NCBI GenBank assembly: GCA_018806915.1
Contig: JAGKQI010000084.1
Coordinates: 496,001-560,000 of the forward strand
Direction: 5' to 3'
DNA length: 64,000 nucleotides
Origin: Phytophthora colocasiae
Taxonomy: Eukaryota > Oomycota > Peronosporomycetes > Peronosporales > Peronosporaceae
Positions 56,201 through 64,000 of this stretch are shown in pieces; the stretch's first letter is position 1, and each line of letters begins with the position of its first letter. Position numbers and translations under genes: made by a program. The notes beneath the pieces were generated by a model. That model did not search any database. It saw nothing but the letters and a program-made list of their open reading frames with translations, and was not told the DNA's origin.

Positions 56201-59003
56201 TGTTCCGACAGTGAAGTCACCTTGCTCTCCAGCTGAACCACGCGACTCTCCTTCTCCCGGCACTGCGCCACCGTCTCTGACTCGCTGCTCTTCAATACAG
56301 ACACCTCACTCGCCAGCACGCGCTTCTCCTCCTCCCATGCTGACATCGCAGCACACTGCTGCGCTTTGACCTCCTCCAGCTGCGCACCCTGAGCCGACAA
56401 ACGCTCCTCCAGATCAGCCTTCTCACGTCGGAGAGCACTCATCTCGTCGCCCGCAGCGGCATTCGACGCATCCAGCTTCGCCGTCGCGGCCTGCAACTGT
56501 TCCGACAGTGCAGTCACCTCGCTCTCCAGCTGAACCACGCGACTCTCCTTCTCCCGGCACTGCGCCACCGTCTCTGACTCGCTGCTCTTCAATACAGACA
56601 CCTCACTCGCCAGCACGCGCTTCTCCTCCTCCCATGCTGACATCGCAGCACACTGCTGCGCTTTGACCTCCTCCAGCTGCGCACCTGAGCCGACAAACGC
56701 TCCTCCAGATCAGCCTTCTCACGTCGGAGAGCACTCATCTCGTCGCCCGCAGCGGCATTCGATGCATCCAGCTTCGCCGTCGCGGCCTGCAACTGTTCCG
56801 ACAGTGAAGTCACCTCGCTCTCCAGCTGAACCACGCGACTCTCCTTCTCCCGGCACTGCGCCACCGTCTCTGACTCGCTGCTCTTCAATACAGACACCTC
56901 ACTCGCCAGCACGCGCTTCTCCTCCTCCCATGCTGACATCGCAGCACACTGCTGCGCTTTGACCTCCTCCAGCTGCGCACCCTGAGCCGACAAACGCTCC
57001 TCCAGATCAGCCTTCTCACGTCGGAGAGCACTCATCTCGTCGCCCGCAGCGGCATTCGACGCATCCAGCTTCGCCGTCGCGGCCTGCAACTGCTTTGAGT
57101 GTGATGTCGATTCATCTTTCGCATGATCCATTTGTAGTGGTTGGACAGGAGATGACGAAGGACTGCATTGACTACGTAATTCATCCAACTGGGTCTCTTG
57201 GCTTGCAACCTGCTCAGCCAGTTGGTACTGAATCTCATGTTGTGTTGCTGTATCAGCGGCATGAGCTGCCATGGTAGCTGCCATAATCTCCTTGTGTTGT
57301 GATTCAGCCACTTGTTTCTCCTCTTTCATCATCTGAATATGTTCGTGCAATTGGTCGAGCTTGTTTGTTTGTGTTTCCAACATCTTTTTGAGCGCTGTGT
57401 TCTCCTCTTGCATCTGTGTATACTTGATCTCGAAGCAGGCATTTACGGGCTCAATTTTCTTGGTGCCTGTTGTATGTGGATGGGTCGGGATTTTGGAAGG
57501 TTCATTTCCTTCTCGGGGCCTATTCAGTGCTGATGTTGGAGTTCCCGGGATTCGGCTCGGTAGAATCGGTGCTGCTGTTGCAGGTAGCGGAGTGGGTGGT
57601 GTTGAGTTTTTGATTCCAGACACACGCCAGTTTTGTAACCTTGGATTTGAGATTTCGTTCTTGTCCAGACTTTTGTTCGTGTGTGATAATTCTTCTCCAT
57701 CGAATTGGTTCTTTGATCCACTTATCAAAGACACTGTATTTGTAATTGTCGCTAGATGTCTTCGCTTGGTAGCCTTGGTATTATACACGCAAAACAATAT
57801 TAGTGACAACTCAGTTCGCGCTAAACTGTTTCAAAACATTACCTGAAATGATGAATCCAGAGTAGCCTCCTTACGAGACCGCTTTAAATGTTTCTTCACT
57901 CCTTCAGGCAGCACAGTATTTATCCTAAATGTTACAGTACACAGCTATTAGGAAATACTTCGTACTCCTGCTCTTTGAGAGAGATAAACATGTACCTGTT
58001 CACTTCGTCTGGCCAGATTGCGACATATTTCCTGTCCAAATTATATGTTAGCTCAATCCCAATGTATCTAAATGTAGATGACGCACCAATAACAGTCACG
58101 AGCTTTCTCACGTCCTTTAGGTGATGCATCACTGAGTGTGACCTACATGACCAACAGTAAGAAAACACTCCCGTAATCATCAACCGAACGGCAAACTTAC
58201 GACAATGGCTGACTGGAGTGGTATCCTAAATCTCTCCAGCACTGCACTGCTCCAACCTTCCAATGCCATAAATATGTAGTGAATGCAGCTTTCTCTCACG
58301 TCTCGGTTCCTGCAACCAGCAAATAATGTCAACTTCAGGCTTACAGGAATAAAAAAACTGAAAGACTCATACTTGCTGGTCTTCAATACTTGTAGCACCG
58401 GCGCGAGCACGAATCTACTCGGTGTTGCCTCCACAATAGCCTCAATACAGCTGTGGACAGCAGCAGTGTTGACCTGTCACCACAAAACATCATTACTTCA
58501 GTCTTACGTTACATCGCAGACACATGGTGTTATCCCACCCTATTCGATCCACCTCGAGCCTCCAGCAACGTAGGAAACACGTCCCGCACCAATATTTTGC
58601 ACCTCACTGGGCCCAGCACCTGTGCTAGCATCGACAGTGTAGCACAGGACTCTTTAACAACTGTAGATCGCAGGTCCGTCAGCGTCACACGGAATGGCTG
58701 CATGAGCGCCTGCACGTTCTCAGGCGTGAAGAGCACTACGATATCTTCAAGTGATGCCTCATCTTCTGGTCTGCATTTGCCTTTGTTCTGCAGCAAAGAG
58801 AAGTCCGACAGGAGACTTCGCAGCTCCGTCAAGGCTGCACACTTGTCCTTCCACTCTTCCTCCGGCTGGATTAGTCGCTTGCCCAGCTCCAACACAGCGT
58901 TTGTTCTCCCTCCGAAGGCCTACAAGACACACACACACACACATAAAGATATTAGAGCGTTAAGCGCCGGAAGACGCAGGACAAGGCGCACCATGAGGCT
59001 CAT
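53276..59003 (-). CDS. CLASP-like TOG-domain protein with 99-residue coiled-coil repeats
   Basis: Ten exons fit GT-AG rules in one frame: 59003-58992, 58919-58539, 58473-58373, 58309-58201, 58142-58087, 58031-57996, 57924-57843, 57773-53570, 53511-53392, 53331-53276. Exons 2-7 form a TOG domain as in CLASP proteins, which bind tubulin and stabilise microtubules: EEEWKDKCAALTELRSLLSD, LRSTVVKESCATLSMLAQVL, SKNRDVRESCIHYIFMALEG, SDASPKGREKARDCYW. Exon 8 has a linker, a coiled coil (TQMQEENTALKKMLETQTNK) and then about twelve tandem 99-residue repeats (SAWEEEKRVLASEVSVLKSS, VAQCREKESRVVQLESEVTA, MSALRREKADLEERLSAQ). The last exons give a basic end (NLLKRRLRRQNRQHQP). Three repeats lack one base each and break the frame; this may be decay or sequence error. 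The gene shares a 196-bp divergent upstream region with the CHORD gene. Confidence 0.75.
53600..57092 (-). repeat. 297-bp tandem coding repeat, about 12 units
   Basis: Units are almost identical over about 3.5 kb. Rare differences include A/G changes, a 3-bp deletion at about 55737, and a missing C (cgcacctgag instead of cgcaccctgag) at about 54015, 55500 and 56684. Such similarity implies recent expansion or conversion among units. Confidence 0.9.
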
Positions 59004-59199
59004 ATCGGTGCGCTCACCCCGAGGTGCCGAGTGCGGAAAAGAGTGATGGTCGTTGCACAAATTCGAAAAAATAACGCGGGAGATTTGCTTTTTTTTAAAA
59101 GTGCATTTTGTCCAATCATATTTTACTTCTGTTTTGTCCAATCGAATACAATTTAAACCCATCAGTCAATCAAAAAGAGCTGAGGAATTGGGACGGAAG
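59004..59199. promoter_or_regulatory. divergent promoter region, CLASP-like and CHORD genes
   Basis: 196 bp between the two start codons, AT-rich in the centre (gcttttttttaaaagtgcat), with the pair tgtccaatca and tgtccaatcg near 59108 and 59134, which look like CCAAT boxes. The assignment is by position and motif only. Confidence 0.45.
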
Positions 59200-60315
59200 A
59201 TGGCGACGCCTGCGAAGATTGAGGGCGCAGTACCTAAGAAGGTGTATATGCACTACGAGGAAGGAGATGAGGCGCAGACGCTGACGCTCAAGATGACGTT
59301 ACCGTCGAAATGGGCGGGTCACACTGTCGATTACCTCAAGGAGGTGTGTAGCTGTCGAATGTTCTCGAATTTTTACTGTCATTTTCAGCTAATTAATACT
59401 TTATTGCCAGTTCTTCGTGGAGCACTACAATAACAAGAAGCCGGATAACAAGCTGGATGCTGTCCAAGTGCATCTGGAGAAGAAGGGCAACGCTGTGCTT
59501 TTTGGTGATGAACTGCTGCATACTGCGGTGCAGAAGTACGATGACCTGTTCCTCAAGGCTGGTGCCTCGACGCTCAAGCCTGTTCGTGCTCAAAGTAAGC
59601 ATTTTTGTGTTATTTTACTATTTAACTGGAGTATTGTACTGACTAGTATTGATTTTGTGCTGCTGTAGAGAGTGCTGCTCCCACTAAAACGGACCAGAAG
59701 TACCTGCAGTGCAAGAACCACGGCTGCCAGAAGAAGTTCCTGGAGGAAGAAAACAACGATCAGGCCTGTCATCACCACAGTCTGCCGCCGCTTTTTCACG
59801 ACATGAAGAAGGGCTGGCAGTGCTGCTCATCCAAGATGGTGTACGACTGGGACGACTTCGAGAAGATCGAGCCGTGCATCATTGGTCGCCACTCAGTGGT
59901 AGGACCCAACGAGCAGTTCGCAGCGTCTCCTACTGTGGCTGCTGCTGAAAGTGCAGCGGCGAACTCTTCCAGTGCTGCTGCGCCTCCTGCAGCCCCGCTT
60001 AAGTCTATTGAGGATTACAACCAGAAGAACCCGAACGCAGTGACAGCCGTCTCAGCGGCGAAGAACACCCAGACAGCCCCGCCTCCTAAACGCACGGACG
60101 GTAAGGCTAATTGCGTTCACTTCGGTTGTCAGCAGGAGTACGTAGTGGCCGAAAACACGGATGATTCGTGCAGGCACCACGCGGGAGCACCCGTCTTTCA
60201 CGACGCTAGCAAGTACTGGAGCTGCTGCCCGAAAGATGTCAAGTACGACTTCGACTCGTTCCTCAAAGTACCTGGCTGTGTCGTGTCTGCGCACACGGAT
60301 ATCAAGACGGCTTAG
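59200..60315 (+). CDS. two-CHORD zinc-binding protein (RAR1/CHP-1 family)
   Basis: Three exons: 59200-59343, 59411-59594, 59669-60315, with introns of 67 and 74 nt; frames fit (RAQ, then KSAAPTKTDQKY). The N-terminal 110 residues (KKVYMHYEEGDEAQTLTLKM, DAVQVHLEKKGNAVLFGDEL) form an extra domain of unknown type before the first CHORD. CHORD-I: LQCKNHGCQKKF, CHHHSLPPLFHDMKKGWQCC, YDWDDFEKIEPC. CHORD-II: CVHFGCQQEY, CRHHAGAPVFHDASKYWSCC, YDFDSFLKVPGC. The cysteines and histidines that bind zinc are all in place. Family members act as co-chaperones with HSP90 and SGT1. No CS domain follows CHORD-II, so it resembles plant RAR1 more than animal CHORDC1 in that respect. Confidence 0.92.
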
Positions 60316-60467
60316 ATGGAGTAGAGACAGTTGGCCAGCTCAGAGCACGGGTTCGTGTCGTGACTTGGCTCTTTGGAAACCCCACGTTCTTACAACAAGG
60401 TGATTTCCAACGACGCATGTGTGTATTTGATTCCTCTTTTCTCTCTTTCTGATCTCGTTACGTTTTG

Positions 60468-62271
60468 TTAGTAAAACTCCTCATCTACGCGATTGATCTC
60501 GTCGCGCACACGGTTGATCTCGCTCAAGTGTTTCTCCTTCAGATGAAGCACTTCGGCGATGCGAGCGCGGTTACGAGCCCATTCCTGTTCTTTGGCCCCC
60601 TTGACGATTTCGGCCACCTTGGCGAGGCTTTGTTCGCGCATGGCATCTTCCTGAGCGAGCAGCTTGCCAATGTGGATATCGTGTGACCCGTTGATGGCGT
60701 TGTTCAGTGCGTCTCGATCATTTAAGATGGCGCGGCATTCATCAGTCAAGTAATCGTCATCCTCACCGTCATCGGATGCCATTCTCTCGAGCAGTGTGAC
60801 CGCAAGTTGGCTGACATTCTCGAAGAAATTGTTCTCGAGGACTTCGATCGTCCGGAAGTGTTCTGTGGCAATATCACGCGCTTCTGAGCCCACTGCCTCA
60901 ATGGAGCTCTCCATCGCGGTAATTAGCTCCTGTGCTGTCTCCACCACGTCGGATTCAAGGTTCATCAGCTCGTTGTGCAGTTTATTACTGGAAGCATCCG
61001 CGTCATGAAGATATTGCAGACCCACAGTTGTTCCTGATCCATCGGCGTCCGATGACGAGGCGCTGTGAGCTGCTGTAGCTTGTTTCAGAAGCTGCTTAGC
61101 TGTACGACGATGGATCTCCACTGCTTGGATGCTGGCGTCTTGAGCGTTGGCCTGGAGTTTCTCGTACGTGGCCTTGAATCCGTCCACTTCTTTTGTCAAA
61201 TTTTCATGTTTTTCCAGCAAAACGAGCTTGACGTCTTCGGTAGCAGCTTTGGTTTTCTCAGTGTAATCATCGATGATGTTGCGCAGACCTGGCAATACCT
61301 CGATCTTGCTCATTTCAGTGTCTTCTCTGAACATGTCAACTAGCAACGTCTAAAGGAGGACAAATGTGTAAGTTTACCTGGAATTCAGTGACCAAAAACT
61401 CATCTCGTACCTCCAGTATGATTACATTCGCGTCCTTGAGCATCTCCAAATACTTCTGCTGCTCAGTTTCTCGTGCCAGTGCAGCGTCTTCAATTGCTTT
61501 CACTTCTTTCAACTCCTCCAGCTCATCTTGATACTGTTCTCGGGCTTGAACTGTTTCATTTTCGTCCACCAGAGCGTAATCTAAGTACTGAAGTTTCTCG
61601 AGATGAGCTAATAGAAATCTACGCACACAAATTATTCGTGAACTACAAGAAAAAATCTCATCACAAAAGCAACTTACGGTCGATACTCAGGGTCGGAGCA
61701 TACAGGATTGCCACTTAAATTGAGCACTCGAAGCTTTTCAAGGCACTTCAAGTACAATAACCCTTCTGTAGATGGTAGTAAATTGTTCCCAATCGATAAA
61801 ACCTATGCAAAAAAAGAGAGTTAAGATCAATTCAATTGCCAAATAATGATGAAAATTCACTACCTGTAGCTCCTTGAGCGTATCGAGACTCTCGAGTTTC
61901 GAGATGCAGTTGTTGTAGAGACTTAAATCTGTTAATTTCACCAGATTTTCCAGTCCTTTGATACTTGAAATGTTGTTGAACGAGAGGTCAAGCCATTCCA
62001 GTTGCACGAGGTGGCCGATCCCGTCGATCTCCTGCAACACATTATTATCCAGTTGCAACTTGACAAGATGCCGCAATGTCTCGAGGTTTTCCATCTTGAA
62101 AATGTTCTGGAACGACAACGATAGCGTCTGGAGCTTGATAAAGTCCACACTCTGGTCGGCTTCATTGATCGCGTTGTTATTGGCAGGATCCAGGTCAGCA
62201 CAGGCCACTTTCTTGATCAGTTCGTCACTGATCACAGCCACTTCGGCATGTCGGATCCCCAGTCGATGCAT
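60468..62271 (-). CDS. DRC3: dynein regulatory complex subunit 3 (LRRC48)
   Basis: Minus-strand exons: 62271-61864, 61802-61678, 61618-61378 (or ending earlier), 61349-60468; introns 61 and 59 nt, then an ambiguous one. I chose ATG 62271 (MHRLGIRHAEVAVISDELIK), which fits the usual DRC3 start. LRRs follow: LQTLSLSFQNIFKMENLETL, LVKLQLDNNVLQEIDGIGHL, LEWLDLSFNNISSIKGLENL, LTDLSLYNNCISKLESLDTL, then the cap CLEKLRVLNLSGNPVC and HLEKLQYLDYALVDE. The rest is coiled coil. DRC3 is part of the nexin-dynein regulatory complex of motile cilia, here of zoospore flagella. It converges with the CHORD gene (152 bp apart) and diverges from the kinase gene (170 bp). Confidence 0.92.
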
Positions 62272-62441
62272 AATTTGCTCCGTCCCTAGGTGGGATTGGA
62301 TTGAATGCGACGAGACACCAAATGCGATGCCTTCAACCACCCCCGTTCTACCTGAAATAGGGGTCGAAACGGCTTCATATTGAGCTTTCAAAGCTGTCTA
62401 ATGACATTCATTGCGGAATTTCCAAGCTTCGACTATTGACA
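62272..62441. promoter_or_regulatory. divergent promoter region, DRC3 and kinase genes
   Basis: 170 bp between the chosen start codons. A TTG-led open stretch continues upstream of DRC3 to 62391, so a longer DRC3 leader or exon is possible. No sure motif. Confidence 0.35.
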
Positions 62442-64000
62442 ATGGGCTGCGTCAGTTCCGTACATCGACAGTTGGCCGAAGAAAATGCTGAATTATCCCG
62501 CAGTGCTTCGTCTCAATCTGTGCATTTCCCTAAGACTCCCAGTGTAGCTCAAGTGCATGAAGGAGTTTTATCCGAGATGGTTCGATTCCGACGCCCAAAT
62601 ATCCGCGATTCGGCTGGATTTGACGTGGTTGACAGTGACGAAGTGACACTGCGGATTCAACAGGGTGGGATATCCGATGAGCCTCAATTACGACCGGAAG
62701 AGCAACAAGCGGTAGTTTCTGCTCTACGGGAGAACGTCATCTTCTCCTGTATGCAGACCGAGCAGCTCCAGTCACTGGCTAATTGTATGTTCATCCAAGT
62801 CGTCAAAGCAGGAGAGACCGTCATTACGGAAGGTGAGATCGGGGATAAATTCTACGTTGTACGCTCTGGACGATTCGATGTTGTGGCTAGCAATGGCCAC
62901 ACAATTAACCGGTTGGTAGAAGGTTCTACCTTTGGTGAGCTGGGGTTAATCTACCGAGCCAAACGCACGGCCACAGTCATCGCCGACCCGAAAATCTCCA
63001 GTTCGTTGTTCGCTCTACCTGGGAAATATTTCCGATATGTTGCAGCTCAGCGATCTCTAGAAACGTTTCAAAGTTCTCTTGATGCACTGAAAAAAGTGAA
63101 ACTACTCAGTAGTTTGACTACGGAACAACTCGAGATGGTCGCGACGTCCGTCTCCCAACTGCAATATCGACCAGGAGATACGATCGTACACAAGGGGGAG
63201 CCGGGACTTGTGATGTACATGATCCAAGCTGGTACAGTCGTGTGTCATGACATTGGCAGTGGTAGTGCAGCTATCGCCAAGGTAGAATTGAAAGAGGGAG
63301 ACTACTTTGGAGAACGGGCTTTATTATCTGCTGAACCTCGATCCGCTACAGTTGTGGCTAAGACGGATGTCCGTGTGATCGCTCTGGACCAAACTACCTT
63401 CACTTCATTACTGGGCCCATTACAACAAGTGCTGGACTACAACCGGATGCTTCGTACATTGGAAAGTATTCAAGTGATCAGGAAAGTTCCGTACACTTTG
63501 AAGAAGAAACTACTGGATTCAGCGCGTGTTGTGCATTTCGAACCGAATGAAACGATCGTGAATGAAGGAGATAGCGGAGAGACATTCTACATCCTCAAAG
63601 AAGGGGAAGCCAAAGTGTTACAACAGCCCAAATCTCAAACTTCGTCACCCGTTTCTTCCCCACTCTACCAGGTAGTACCATTAAATAATGGAGAACCCCC
63701 CTCTCCACCTGCTCTTGAAGTCGCTCGTGTTCTACCTGGAGATACTTTTGGAGAATTGGCAATCTTGGATCGACGTCAACAACCTGCATCTATTGTTGCG
63801 TGCACAAAAGTGGAGTGTTTCGCGCTAACCAGTCGAGATTTTGAGAATATCTTTGAATCTGTCAAGGACGATCTGTACGATCTGGCCAGGAAGAAGGAGA
63901 TTGTCAGCAGTGATAAACTCTTCGCTCACAGTATCACTTTATCCAGTCTCAAGTATATCTGCGCTATTGGCATGGGATCTTTCGGTGTTGTACACATGGC
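62442..64000 (+). CDS. cGMP-dependent-type protein kinase, N-terminal part (runs off window)
   Basis: Open frame from ATG 62442 to the window end (519 codons), with no intron. MGCVSS at the start is a good N-myristoylation and palmitoylation site, so membrane anchoring is likely. Three cyclic-nucleotide-binding domains follow: the first with FGELGLIYRAKRTATVIA, the second with FGERALLSAEPRSATVVA, the third with FGELAILDRRQQPASIVA. In the first two the phosphate-binding Arg is present; in the third it is Gln, and that domain also has a Pro/Ser-rich insertion (about 63622-63720). The kinase domain begins at the end, IGMGSFGVVHMA (glycine loop). The layout of several CNBDs before the kinase fits protozoan and oomycete PKG-like kinases. 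cGMP as ligand is an inference. Confidence 0.9.
   Translation, partial: MGCVSSVHRQLAEENAELSRSASSQSVHFPKTPSVAQVHEGVLSEMVRFRRPNIRDSAGFDVVDSDEVTLRIQQGGISDEPQLRPEEQQAVVSALRENVIFSCMQTEQLQSLANCMFIQVVKAGETVITEGEIGDKFYVVRSGRFDVVASNGHTINRLVEGSTFGELGLIYRAKRTATVIADPKISSSLFALPGKYFRYVAAQRSLETFQSSLDALKKVKLLSSLTTEQLEMVATSVSQLQYRPGDTIVHKGEPGLVMYMIQAGTVVCHDIGSGSAAIAKVELKEGDYFGERALLSAEPRSATVVAKTDVRVIALDQTTFTSLLGPLQQVLDYNRMLRTLESIQVIRKVPYTLKKKLLDSARVVHFEPNETIVNEGDSGETFYILKEGEAKVLQQPKSQTSSPVSSPLYQVVPLNNGEPPSPPALEVARVLPGDTFGELAILDRRQQPASIVACTKVECFALTSRDFENIFESVKDDLYDLARKKEIVSSDKLFAHSITLSSLKYICAIGMGSFGVVHM

Noticed and set aside
53995..56962. Plus-strand open frames (for example 53995-54294, 55479-55775, 56663-56962)
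   Set aside because: They are periodic shadows of the 297-bp repeat array on the minus strand and have no domain content of their own.
53600..57092. CRISPR-like array
   Set aside because: The 297-bp units are contiguous coding repeats without spacers, in a eukaryotic gene with introns.
1..64000. tRNA or rRNA genes
   Set aside because: I looked for cloverleaf and rRNA-like conserved segments by eye and saw none; a covariance-model scan would be needed to exclude them.

Overview
The window looks like nuclear DNA of an oomycete, most probably a Phytophthora-like plant pathogen with flagellated zoospores. Support: a broken RXLR-type secreted effector gene; short GT-AG introns of about 53-72 nt with visible branch-point motifs; a flagellar dynein regulatory complex subunit; a cyclic-nucleotide-dependent protein kinase; and a very dense, mixed load of transposons (Ty3/gypsy, two tyrosine-recombinase retroelements, LINE remnants, piggyBac, pogo, hAT, foldback). 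I have no database result, so the organism call rests on these features only.

Layout. 1-2.3 kb: remains of a Ty3/gypsy element. 2.3-14 kb: a cluster of a multicopy gene family (about 650-aa proteins with a weak LRR-like region and a C-terminal F-box-like motif), with two intact genes (3263-5242 +, 7604-9559 -) and many broken or inverted fragments, plus a LINE remnant and a small secreted-protein gene (11548-12066 -). 14-19.5 kb: small or decayed genes, including a membrane protein with a clear intron and a P-loop ATPase. 19.5-24.1 kb: a long foldback element whose arms are near identical over about 0.9 kb. 24.3-25.3 kb: an unknown intron-containing gene. 25.7-29.4 kb: a decayed piggyBac transposase carrying two chromodomains. 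29.4-34.3 kb: an ADP/ATP carrier pseudogene, a coiled-coil gene, a broken SANT-DOT1 methyltransferase, a broken secreted protein and an unknown two-exon gene.

34.7-47.3 kb holds two tyrosine-recombinase retroelements. The first (about 34.7-39.3 kb) is frameshifted and has a solo-LTR-like insertion with a 5-bp target duplication inside its recombinase. The second (40049-47285) is almost intact. It has Ngaro/PAT-style split direct repeats (A1-body-B1A2-B2, read as identical copies), a gag-like ORF with an RS-rich tract, one in-frame TGA before pol, and an RNase HI domain placed before the reverse transcriptase. That domain order is the most unusual thing in the window.

47.6-49.6 kb is a third intact copy of the F-box-like family. 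49.8-53.4 kb contains an RXLR-type effector gene split by a hAT element (8-bp target duplication), lying between inverted copies of the last exons of the next gene; one copy is further split by a pogo-like element and the other is its exact empty site.

53.3-64 kb is the conserved end: a CLASP-like TOG protein fused to about twelve 99-residue coiled-coil repeats (-), a two-CHORD protein (+), DRC3 (-) and the start of a cGMP-dependent-type protein kinase (+, runs off the end). CLASP/CHORD and DRC3/kinase are divergent pairs with short shared intergenic regions, and CHORD and DRC3 converge tail to tail. These genes serve microtubule, chaperone, flagellar and cyclic-nucleotide functions; nothing suggests that the mobile-element half works with them.
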